From Cheilinus undulatus (lineage: Eukaryota; Chordata; Actinopteri; Labriformes; Labridae), in contig NC_054868.1 in the NCBI RefSeq assembly GCF_018320785.1, forward strand, positions 48,057,874 through 48,121,873: a stretch of DNA of 64,000 nucleotides, read 5' to 3'. Numbering within the stretch: the stretch's first letter is position 1; each line of letters opens with the position of its first letter. Made by a program: the position numbers and the translations under genes. A model generated the notes under the pieces. That model saw nothing but the letters and a program-made list of their open reading frames with translations. It was not told the DNA's origin and ran no database searches. This document shows, piece after piece, positions 55,301-64,000 of the stretch.

Positions 55301-58300
55301 AACAACATCCAGAGAACCCTAAAGGAACGTAGACGAAACAAAACCTACATATTAAACCCAAGCAACATTACCCAGACATCATAAAACCTCATTCGTGCTA
55401 TAACATCCCAAGACAACACAAAAATGAAGACATCCCAAGATATACAAAGAAATAAGACATCACAGGACATCACAAGAACAAGGACATCCCAAGACGTCAA
55501 AAGAACACAGATATCCACAGACGTAAGAAGAACTCTGAAATCCCATGATGTCCCAAGAACTAAGACATCCAAAGATGTCCCAGGAATTAAGACATTCCAA
55601 GACGTCAGAAGACCGCAGATATCCCAAGACATCCCAACACTAAGACATCCCAAGATTTAAGAAACCCCAAGACTTCCCAAGAACTAAGACATCCCAAACA
55701 ACAAATGAAATGAGACATCCCAAGAACTTAGATGCCCCAAACAACACAAGAGCTAAGACATCCAAAGACGTCACTGAACAAGGTCATCCCAAGAACCAAG
55801 ACAGCCCAAGCACCTCATGAACTCAGACGTCCAAAGACGTGTCACAAGCTAAGACATCCCAAGATATCACAAGAACTAAGACATCCTAAGACTTCCCAAG
55901 AACTAGGACATCACAAGACTCCAGAAGAATTAAGACATCCCAAGAGCTAAGACATCCCAAGGAACAAAAGAACTAAGCAAACCCAAGCCTTCCCAAAAAT
56001 TAAGACGCTCCAAGCAACACAAGTAATAAGATGTCCCAAGACATCAGAAGAACTACGACATCACTAGAACCAAGACATCCCAAGAACCAAGACTTCCCAA
56101 GAACTAAGATATCAAAAGAATTGAAACATCCCAAGATGTCCGAAGAACTAAGACCTCCAAAGACTTCCCATTAACTAAGACAAGAAGACCTCAGACATCC
56201 CAAGAAATCCCAAGACGTCCCAAGATCTAAGACACCAAAAGACTTCCCAAGAATGAAGACATCCCAAGATGTCCCAAGAACTAAGACATCCTAAAACATA
56301 ATACCCAAGACATCCCAAACAACAAACAAACTAAGACATCCCAAGCACCAAGACAGCCCAAAACTTCCCAAGAACTAAGATGTCCCAAAAACTGGGGCAT
56401 CGCACGACATCCCAATAACTAAGACGTCCCAAGACATCACATGCACTAAGACATCCAAAGATGTCACAATGAAATACTTTAGAAGCTTTAATGGTTCCAG
56501 TTTTGATTATTACAGATCGTCAGCTCTTTTAGTCCTGTAAGAACATTGACTCAGACTAACTCCAAACACCTGCAAAGGTTTCCTTAGGCTTTATTATCCC
56601 ACTCTGGTTCAGTACACACAATCACAGGAAAGACACAAGGAGTAGACTGAGGCTACTAATATGCACTAATATATTGGGAAAGGCCAGTTGTCCAATGAAA
56701 TTACCTAATTGAGTTAAAACTTTATTTTAACTTTACTATGCCTGTTATTTAGCAGAATTTAATTGTGAATTGTTTTTCACTGCATTGAAAGTGTTGATAC
56801 CTCAGAGAGCTAGCAAGGAAGAAAAGGTGGCGAAAATGTATTTTTCCATAAGAGAAGCTTGCACATCTTAAATGACAGGTTTTTTAGGTTCAACTCACAG
56901 AGGACGGTGGCAATGAGCTTATGTGACCCCATCACTGGAGGGTTCCGGGGCCCAGCAGGTCCCAGTTCTAGCATGGTTTCACACCAGTACTCCGCTCCAT
57001 CATCCTCTCTACTGGGATAGATATTTAAAGTAAATATCTCAGTCTCTGGTGTTTTCATTGTGCTGTTGGACTGTATTCTCTCCAGTGCTGTTTGTCCTCT
57101 GTAGAAGGTCACAACGAGGTTTTCAATTGGAGCTACACCCTGTACCGTACACTGCAGGGTGTACTGATGACCCTCTAACACCGGCCCTGTGTGGTTAACC
57201 AGGCTGATGGAAACATTATCTGGAGGCTCTGTGGAGACAGATTAGTAAATGATGAACCCCTAAAGCTTTGGTGTGTTTTAAAAAGTCAGAGTAAAATCAT
57301 AAACTTACTGAAGATTACTAGAGGGAGCCTGATGTCGCACTGTCCTCCCTGTTCAGATAGAGCCCAGCACATTGGTTTGATGCCCCAGTCAGTCATACTG
57401 TTCACACTCCAGACCAGAAAGTGATCCTCAGTCGGTGAAGGAGGCTCCTAGAGTCACAAAATGACACGAATAAAAACCTCTTAAGACTCTTGCGTCTTGC
57501 TGCTGCTGTAATGCATGCCAAGCTGTGAGGCTGAAGGCCCAGGAAACTGTTTGCTTTTCTTGTTGAAAAGCCTCTTCAGTGCTGAGGGGATGGTGATAAT
57601 TATTGGACACTCCAGGTTAATGACACTATGTGTCCACCAGGGATGAGGTCTGAGTTAGTTTAGACCCTAGTGTGCATCATCCAGATGTTCAAGGGATCTT
57701 TATCCTTCACAAAAGACCTCAAGAGGCCCTGGCACATCGTCTGGATATGAAGACCTGGGATAAGAATGAATTCATAGGGAGGCTGAATTAAGACGGACTA
57801 TCCCAGCCAAGGTGAGATTTTTGGATGACACTGAACTCAAGATAATGTTTCAACTTCTGCAGCTGATGTATTGCTGTTTGCTTCATTAGGTCATGACCAG
57901 ACGATACACACTGGGACCATTAGAAGCTAAGACTGAAGTCAGCACAGCCTGTGATAATGACAGTCAAGGCCATCCATAAGGAGGGAGCTTTCTGGGGCCC
58001 AGCCAAACCAGGGGCCCATGGAGGTCAGCAAAATCATGGCCTACTGTAAAGTTGAAGTGTGGTGTCCATGTTTTATTTATTTACTTGCCAAATAACCACT
58101 CCAATCAGTGCAAAAAATATGTTTTTGCCAGAGTGTATAGCCTTCTTAAAAATATAAACCTGTATTTACAAAACAACAACAAATGAAATGGCAAAATTGG
58201 GCAGAAAGCTGGTAAGTTGGCACTTTAAATTTTTTTTAAAGATTTATTTTTGGGCCTTTATTAGATAAAGGGAGGATAGTGGACGGACTCGGAAACAGGG

Positions 58301-60588
58301 GACGAGAGAGTGGGGAGGGACATGCGGCAAAGGACCATTTGAACCTGGGCCGCCTGCATACATGGGGCATGCCTTAAACCACTCGACCATCTGCGTGCCC
58401 AGCAAGTGGCAAAAATGGATTAAAAGAGGCAAATTGGGCTAAAACAATGAAATGAGGTTTAAATGGGCTCAAAGAGTGGTGAAGAGGAGTTGATGGCACT
58501 AAAAGGTCAACAGAGGCACAAATAATTGGCTGTTAAAAATGGCAAAAGTTTTCTTGTGATGCAAAGTGATTATTAGTGGTAATGTAAGGTCATCAGAGGA
58601 CAAAATGAGACAAAAGTGGTAAAAATGGGCATAACAAATAATGAAACACAGTTAAAATTGACAAAAATGGGCATAAAAAGTGGTGAAAGGGTTACTAGTA
58701 GCTATAATAGGTCACAGAGGCAACAGCAGGAGGAAAGTGGGAAAATGGGCCCAAAATGTGGTGTTAAGGGTTAATAGTGGCAATGAAGGTAAATAGCAGT
58801 TAAAAAACAAGCAGAAAGTGGCAAATATAGGTTAAGATATAGCAAAAATGGGCATAAAAATGGTGAAAAGGGGTTAATAAAGATAGGCCAACAGGGGCAA
58901 AATATGCAGAAAGTGGCAAAAATGGGCACAATGAATAGATTTATTTGGTTAAAATGGACAAAAATGGATGTTAAAGGGGTTTATCGTGGCAATAATGCAT
59001 CTATAAAAGCAACAATAGTGGCTAAGGACAAAAAGTGACAAATAACAGGCATAACAAATAGTGAATGCAATTAAAATGAGCAAGAATAGTTGTAAAAAAA
59101 GTAAAAAAAAAGGTGTGAAGGTATCAAAATGAGTTGAACAGTGACAAAAATAGGTGGAAATTGGTCAAATTGGCAAAAACAGCAGATTAAATTGTTGGAG
59201 AGGGTTTAAAGGAGAAAAAAAACAGGGTTGTGGTGGCAAAAATTAGAAAAAAGTTTACAAAAGTGGTTATATGTAGCAAAAAATGTGCAAATTGAAAAAA
59301 GTTGAAAATGATAGCGGTAAAGGTGGTGAAAGTCTAATTTATATTTCTATTTTAAAAGTTCAAAAGAGCTAATAATTTAAAAGGACCAAGATGTAGTTAA
59401 AAATGGCAAAAATGTGTTTAGTGTGGCTAAAAAGCATTTTAAGTGGCCAAAAATGGGGATAGAAAATATAAAAATGTGATTCAAATGGATTTAAAAAGAA
59501 TTTAAAACTGTTGAGATGTGTTAATAGGGACAATAATAGTTCAACAGAGGCAATAATAGGCAGAAAATGGTTACAAGTTGCAGAAATGGGCAGAAAATTG
59601 ATAAGTGTGAAAAAAGGGATAAATTAGTGGAAAATGTATTGAAATGTGATTTTAATGTCAGAAAAATGGTTAAACAGTGACAAAATGGGTGGGGAAACAA
59701 GGTGGTGAAAAGAGGTTAAAATGTGGCAAAAACTGGTGTAAAGATGCAAAAATGGGTTAAAGGTGGCTCAAATAAATAATTTCAACATGAGAACCCAACA
59801 ATATTTTGACACTTTTTCATTTCCAAAATGAAGAACCTGTTAGCCACAACATTCGCTCACACCAGTGCCACTGATCCAACACACATGCACCGATACTACA
59901 TTAAATCACAACTGAGGAGGGCCCTTCTGTGTGTCAGGGACTGAGACAAATCTGTGGGCAGGCCTGCGGACAGCCATGATAACCTGCCGGAAAGTCGTGG
60001 ATTGCCCTTGACAGCAGTTATTCACAGGTGAAAGGAAACAAGTTCCAAACAGGGTGAGGGTAGGATCTTGCCAGAGTTTTCTATTCACAAAAATGTGGTG
60101 TCAATTTTAGCTAAGTTTTTAATCACTGAGTTCAAGCAGTTCTCGTACCATTGAGACTTCCCAACCAAGAAGAGGAAACCCTCTACTCAGCACAGAGCAG
60201 TTGGCTGTGACTGGATCTCCATACCTGTCAGAGGAGAGTTTATATAAAATCAGTTTTCAGTCACTTATACAGAAAATAGAAAACAGGTCAGTGGTAAAAC
60301 AAAGCATAAATTGACACCAGTGCTCTCATTATCCCTGTATACCTTTAAATCACCAAAACAGCGACAAACTGACGTACCTGACCACCAGAATGGACGGAGA
60401 CATCATGAGAGGGCACTGGACCCTCTCTGTCATCTCTGCAGGACTGCTGAGGAGGGACGGGATGGGTGGAGGGACGCTGAGAGAAGGAGAAGGTGGAGAC
60501 GGGAGGACTGTTGGCACGGGAGAGGGACGTGAAATTTGTGACAGAAGAGGTGGAGCAGATGTGGAAATGGAAACCGGGGATGAGGTAG
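52321..60588 (-). CDS. ICAM-like immunoglobulin-superfamily surface protein (first exon not found)
   Basis: Six minus-strand exons (60588-60378, 60224-60149, 57447-57309, 57228-56899, 53594-53367, 52391-52321) join in phases 1/2, 2/0, 0/1, 1/1, 1/1 and 1/stop without frameshift, giving about 351 residues. Order: a Pro/Ser/Thr-rich region; Ig domain 1 (ILVVRYGDPVTANCS to WSVNSMTDWGIKPMCW to QCDIRLPLVIF), split by an intron; Ig domain 2 (YTLQCTVQGV to YWCETMLELGP); Ig domain 3 (LNCDVRGNPIPSVTWYRDG to NFTVEVEVL); and a hydrophobic C-terminus. The RYGDPV..NC and MTDW..PMC motifs fit fish ICAM-like adhesion molecules, which bind partners outside the cell. Signal peptide exon missing. It could be named VCAM- or hemicentin-like elsewhere. 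Confidence 0.8.
53121..53305 (+). repeat. tRNA-headed SINE (family 1) in the ICAM-like intron
   Basis: GATGGTCTAGTGGTTTAAGGC box A, GGTTCAAGTCC box B, CT-rich body with TATCCACTGTCC, and a degraded tail. Runs antisense to the gene. Confidence 0.8.
53367..53594 (-). CDS. ICAM-like gene: Ig3, lacking the second core cysteine
   Basis: GPEIICSTKIAVKEGESLNC, VTWYRDGHVFALP, MKHAGYYTVAAKGL, NFTVEVEVLPGSG. The B-strand cysteine is present, but the F-strand position (Y-x-C) reads Y-Y-T-V, so the canonical disulphide cannot form. Acceptor TTTTCTCAG, donor GTAAGT, phase 1 on both sides. Confidence 0.87.
53956..54333. mobile_element. hAT-type MITE with perfect target duplication
   Basis: Ends CAGTGTTAATTTCGTC / GCCAAAATTAACACTG. 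Flanks are GTTTGATC on both sides (53948-53955, 54334-54341), identical over 8 bases. Same family as 38214-38760. Confidence 0.88.
55255..56470. repeat. Minisatellite, AAGACATCCCAAGA-type units, in the ICAM-like intron
   Basis: About 1.2 kb of degenerate tandem repeats built from AAGACATCCCAAGA and CAAGAACTAAGACATCCC, with many small indels. Open frames of 70-100 codons exist on both strands only because the unit lacks stops; they are not genes. Confidence 0.92.
56471..56898. other. Intron sequence, Tc1-end-like fragment
   Basis: 56555-56610 (ACTCCAAACACCTGCAAAGG, TTCAGTACACACAATCA) resembles the 5' part of the Tc1 family at 5165-5240. No coding sequence. Confidence 0.5.
56899..57228 (-). 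CDS. ICAM-like gene: Ig2
   Basis: A complete 110-codon Ig domain, symmetric phase 1 exon: PPDNVSISLVNHTGPVLEGH, YTLQCTVQGVAP, VVTFYRGQTAL, EDDGAEYWCETMLELGP. The D-x-G-x-Y-x-C motif and both cysteines are present. N-glycosylation sites NVS, NHT and NST. Confidence 0.88.
57309..57447 (-). CDS. ICAM-like gene: Ig1, second half
   Basis: EPPSPTEDHFLVWSVNSMTD, then WGIKPMCWALSEQ and QCDIRLPLVIF. The cysteines of MCW and QCD pair with domain 1 or give the extra ICAM D1 disulphide. Acceptor GACTCTAG, donor A/GTAAGT, phase 1 out. Confidence 0.8.
58233..58399 (-). repeat. tRNA-headed SINE (family 1) in the ICAM-like intron
   Basis: In reverse: GATGGTCGAGTGGTTTAAGG box A, GGTTCAAATGG box B, CCGCATGTCCCTCCCCACTC body, and a CTAATAAAGGCCCAAAAATAAATC tail with an A run. 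Same sense as the gene. Confidence 0.88.
58420..59790. repeat. Purine-rich degenerate tandem array in the ICAM-like intron
   Basis: About 1.4 kb made of variants of GTGGCAAAAATGGGCATAAAA and GGTGAAAAGGGGTTAATAG, strongly G+A rich on the plus strand (C+T rich on the transcript). Unit length is irregular (roughly 12-40 bases). No protein frame. Confidence 0.85.
60149..60224 (-). CDS. ICAM-like gene: Ig1, first half
   Basis: YGDPVTANCSVLSRGFPLLG, then WEVSM. C is the B-strand cysteine and W the core tryptophan. Phase 2 in, phase 0 out (donor ATG/GTACGA). The intron inside the Ig domain is unusual but phase-consistent. Confidence 0.75.
60378..60588 (-). CDS. ICAM-like gene: Pro/Ser/Thr-rich exon and Ig1 start
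   Basis: Acceptor TCTCTGACCCCAG, donor CAG/GTACGT. About 70 residues, rich in Ser, Pro and Thr (for example PSPPSPSLSVPPPIPS), a likely O-glycosylated stalk-like segment lying before Ig domain 1. It ends with CPLMMSPSILVV, the first strand of Ig domain 1. The upstream exon must end in phase 1. Confidence 0.72.
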
Positions 60589-61255
60589 CTGGGGTCAGAG
60601 AGTGGGAGAGATAAAGACAATAAGTCATTTAACTATGTCAACATTTAAAAATGTCTCTTTTAAATCATTGAAGGGTAAAAGAAGTTCACTTTAATTTAAG
60701 AAGATAAGAAGTATTGACGGTGGAATTCTTTCACTATTTTGATAGATGTACATCTTAAGTTGCTCAGTAGTTGTATTTTGTACTTCTAAGTACCCTGTAC
60801 AATGGGAGGCCAGTCTGCATGCTGGTGTATACACACCAGCCCCTGTCCTTCATAAGACAGGCATGTAGAACCAGCTTATTCATGAATGATGCATCAGAAC
60901 TTGCTCCCCTACCTCACAAGGTTTATCAACATTTCCATTCGAAGTATCTTTAATCTCAAAACAAGGGAGAAAAGCTGTTAAAGAGGCGCAGCTATTTTAG
61001 ATTTGTACTAGACTCCTCTTGACCAGTGCTTCCCAAACTGTGGCATAAGGCCCCCTGGTACTGCATGCAGGCCTTGAGAGGTCATGTGCAATAACTGAAG
61101 ACCACAGAAATCATATTAAAAATGGTAACGATTATATTAATAATGGTATTGAATAATGTTTTAAATGGTTGGAAAATATTTGATGTCCTATGGCTATTTT
61201 AAGTCTCAGAAGTAACAAAGCATAGCCAGAAGTTTCAACTTATTCCATTTTTATT
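60589..61255. other. 5' side of the ICAM-like gene, signal-peptide exon not located
   Basis: I looked on the minus strand for a short hydrophobic exon ending in phase 1 at a GT donor and found none I can support. A MITE-end-like block GACCAGTGCTTCCCAAACTG is at 61021. Confidence 0.35.
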
Positions 61256-61261
61256 ATAACC

Positions 61262-61620
61262 TTGCAAAGCAAATGGATACGCCCGTTTTCATGTCTCTTA
61301 CTGGCAAATCCATCTTCCAAAGCTCCCATCTGAACAGTTTGGGCCAAGTTAGAAAGTGACAGAACCAATCAGTGACGAGGGGCAGTACTTTCAGGTGCAG
61401 CAGAGTCGTGACGTAAACAAGCAGCAACAAGAGGCCGGTGCAGTTATGGCGGAAAAAATAATTTGCATGGTTCACGATATGCAGTTCTGTATGAAGTTTA
61501 CTCCTCTAGCTCGGTAGTGGCTAGTAGTGGAGTTTTTTAAAGGCTCTGCCCTTTCCCAAACACCGTCTATGAGGGGATTACCAGATGGATGTGTGAAACA
61601 AATCCATTTGTGTGCTAGGT
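61262..61620. mobile_element. MITE sharing ends with the 20455-21210 repeat
   Basis: Left GCAAAGCAAATGGATACG and right AACAAATCCATTTGTGTGC form loose inverted ends, and CTGGCAAATCCATCTTCCAAAG matches 20493-20515. The 73-codon minus-strand frame inside begins like a signal peptide but lies within the repeat. Confidence 0.6.
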
Positions 61621-63540
61621 TATTTTTTATCATTTATTTAGTCTGATTTATAGAACTGGTGTCATGTTGTAACTGGTGTTGGATTAACTGGCAACACTTG
61701 ATTAAACGTTATACTATGATGCTAGCTTGCCAGTTTTAAGGATTTTTTAAGGGTCTTCGGAGACATGAATGCTACTAGGAAAGAGTTTGCTAGGCCACAA
61801 AATGCTTTATAAATAAGAATTTTAAAAAAAATTGTTTTATTAACAGTTGCAAAATATACAAATAAAATCTACTGATGATATACAGTTTTTAAAACTAATA
61901 AGAATAAAATACATACATACATACATACATAAAATTTAAATAAATAAATACAAATAAAATAAGGGTAAACATAAGATTTAAAAGGGAGAGAAAAGGAAAT
62001 GGATAATAATAATGATATTAAGAATTAAATAAATTAAATTACAAAAAGGAACTAAGAAATGAAATATCTAGCTTTAAGAACAAATGTGAATATTTAAGTG
62101 ATTTGCAGTTGCTCATTAGTACTTTGTAATGCCAAAAACACTTCTTTACTAATGTCAGTGTCTCAGAGAGCCAAGCATTGAGGAAACTCTGTTCATGAAA
62201 GAAACACATAAAGGGAAATATCTGAGTGTTATTTTCTGGTTGCAAGAGTTTTGGTTGGCCCCAGAAGATTCCCTCAAATTAAGGCTGCTCTAGATTCTTG
62301 CCTCCCTTCCTCTGGCTAGACATGTAGTAGTAGACCTGCAGGATGAAGTTATTTCTTATACCAGTAGCCTCCACGCCAGTCGAATGGTTAACCGGTGGTG
62401 ATAAATAACGTTTTGTGAGGTGTAGGGATCATTCCCAATGTTTAAAAAAATGTTTTGATGATAACTACAGCATCTAGGCCCATTTAGAGCTTTAAAGTAC
62501 TTTCCTCCACTTCTATGTATCTCATTATACAGCCTGTCTGATTGTAGAAACTGCAAGGTATGAATCTGCAGAAAAACATCATGTTTTTGAGCATTGATAT
62601 AAGTTAGTCCAGTTTCTGCAGTCATCCAAACCATGCTTTTTAAACAAATTATTTTTTATGTTGGCATGTTTATCAGCAGCATTAACATTTTTCTAGAGTT
62701 CACTGTAAACACAGAAAACAAAAGCTGTATCTCTTGATTGGTTTATTATTTTTGTGCTGTAATCTGTATGAACTCATGAGTCATTCCTTCTTTTTTTTAC
62801 ATAACGCAGGCAAGGGTCATTTGAATTTTGCCATCTCGTAAAATAATAGTCATTTTAGCTGATCCATTGTGAACCATTGTTTTGTAGTGCACTGAATACA
62901 CCCAGTGTGTTCCTCTGAGGAAGGAAGGACACCCTGCCCAAGTCAAAGAACTCGCTCCTCTTTTCTATGACCATTGTTCCACCGAGTCCCTGGCTTGTTC
63001 TGCCGCCTATCAAATGATCTCAGACACAGTAGCTCTCTGCTGTGGGTGGGTGTGTTGGCAGAATTTATAGTTACATTTCCCACACAACACTCAGCAAATA
63101 ACTTAAAGACGAATCATGTTATATTAACAGTACAGTTTGCCCCTTACGTAGAGCTGTATATCAGGATGAATCTAATTAAATGCCATTTCTATTCTTGATT
63201 GCCTTTTCTTCTAGGGTTTAAAACACAGCATAATGGTTAAAAAAGCAGCCTTAGGAATAGGTCAGAGCAAACTGACTAGGCCCAGTTTCCCCTTGCCCAT
63301 GCTGAAGCATGTTTGCCCCCCTCTGAGTATGTTAACTACTTGTGCATCGCATCATAACAGGACACATGCATTATTTAGGATGCTTTCATATTAGGGACCT
63401 TGGCTGGGATCCAATTACCCTTGAAACTGAAATCCACTTCAGTTTGGTCAGTGTGAACACAAGCATGCTATACTCGATCCTGTTCAAGTTCACTTGAAAA
63501 GTTGGTCTCAGGCACAATTTAATGGTAGATGTGGAAGTAA
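61621..63540. other. Intergenic, AT-rich; (CATA)n microsatellite; no supported gene
   Basis: Contains (ATAC)n at about 61910-61930 and A/T-rich low complexity to 62040. A 92-codon minus-strand frame (62634-62356) has no recognised domain. Confidence 0.4.
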
Positions 63541-64000
63541 CTACAGCCCCAATTCCAAAAAACTTGGGGCGCTGTGTAAAATGTAAATAAAACAGAATGC
63601 AAAGATTGTCAAATCTCATAACCCAAACAACAAACAACACATCAGATGTTAAAACTGAGACATTTTACTATTTCATGACAAATATTTGCTCTTTTAAAGT
63701 TGTGGCAGCAACATTTTTTTAAGGAGGGACAGGGCCATGTTTACCATTGTGTAGCATCCCCTCTTCTTTAACAACAGTTTGTAAATGTCTGGAGAGTGAG
63801 GAGACTAGTTGCAGGAGAAATGTTGTCCCATTTTTGTCTGATGAAGGATTCTAGCAGCTCTACAGTTCTGGGTTTTCTCTTCTGGATGTTTTTTTTTGTT
63901 ATGTTCCAAATGTTTTCCCTGCTGAAAAGTCTGAGACTTCATGAACAGAAGTACAGAGGCTACACTAGAAGGTGCAAACCACTCATTAGCAAGAAGAACA
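63541..64000. mobile_element. Tc1/mariner-derived repeat end, runs off window
   Basis: CTACAGCCCCAATTCCAAAA, GCGCTGTGTAAAATGTAAATAAAACAG-type sequence and AAACTGAGACATTTTACTATTTCATG are the terminal block of a very common fish DNA transposon, related to the family whose transposase relic is at 16440-17395. The remainder lies beyond the window. Confidence 0.7.

Noticed and set aside
55345-55653. Frames of 78-102 codons on both strands with repeated TSQD / SWD peptides
   Set aside because: Produced by a stop-free tandem repeat; no start context, no splice sites, not a repeat protein.
55255-56470. CRISPR-like appearance of short repeats
   Set aside because: Units are degenerate and contiguous without constant spacers, the setting is a vertebrate intron, and no cas genes exist.
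61254-61475. Minus-strand frame starting with a signal-peptide-like hydrophobic run, considered as the missing first exon of the ICAM-like gene
   Set aside because: It lies inside a MITE shared with 20455-20600 and has no suitable phase-1 donor.
62356-62634. 92-codon minus-strand frame, moderately protein-like
   Set aside because: No recognised motif and no splice or neighbour support; I cannot distinguish it from chance.

Overview
The window looks like nuclear DNA of a ray-finned (teleost) fish. It has spliced vertebrate-type genes with GT-AG introns, a fish-type odorant receptor of the OR131-2 group, many Tc1-like and hAT-like DNA transposons, tRNA-headed SINEs with the A/T-rich tails common in fish, and LINE 3' tails. 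There is no bacterial-style gene packing, operon or CRISPR array. Most short open frames are chance or lie inside transposons.

Layout. 1-448 (minus) is the 5' part of an odorant receptor that runs off the left edge. 0.87-17.4 kb is a transposon pile-up: a Tc1 element split by a hAT element that is itself split by a SINE (873-3672); a second Tc1 split by a LINE end (4997-6631); a tandem duplication whose two copies differ by insertions and a deletion (6741-9272 and 9930-11392); a BED-finger hAT relic (13925-15390); and a third Tc1-like relic (16.4-17.4 kb). 17.4-36.3 kb has no gene I can recognise. It alternates between repeat-free AT-rich blocks that look like conserved non-coding DNA and blocks of SINEs and MITEs, with one possible minus-strand exon at 34.1 kb.

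36946-47714 (plus) is a complete ubinuclein gene of 13 coding exons, about 798 residues, closest by motif to UBN1. It should act in the nucleus in HIRA-type histone H3.3 deposition. Its protein stops much earlier than mammalian UBN1, and a splice donor follows the stop codon by 16 bases. 52321-60588 (minus) holds six exons of an ICAM-like immunoglobulin-superfamily membrane protein: a Pro/Ser/Thr-rich stretch, three Ig domains, and a hydrophobic C-terminus with no cytoplasmic tail. Its introns contain a ~1.2 kb minisatellite and a ~1.4 kb purine-rich degenerate tandem array. The first (signal-peptide) exon was not found. 60.6-64 kb is repeats and unassigned DNA.

The genes are unrelated in function (odour sensing, chromatin assembly, cell adhesion), as is usual in a vertebrate genome. 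I did not find a clear new biological system. The observations most worth checking are a SINE copy with a strong A-to-G substitution pattern (27883-28059), the dateable nested insertions, the short ubinuclein C-terminus ending in a SUMO-interaction-like motif, and the tandem duplication that preserves empty sites for two insertions.
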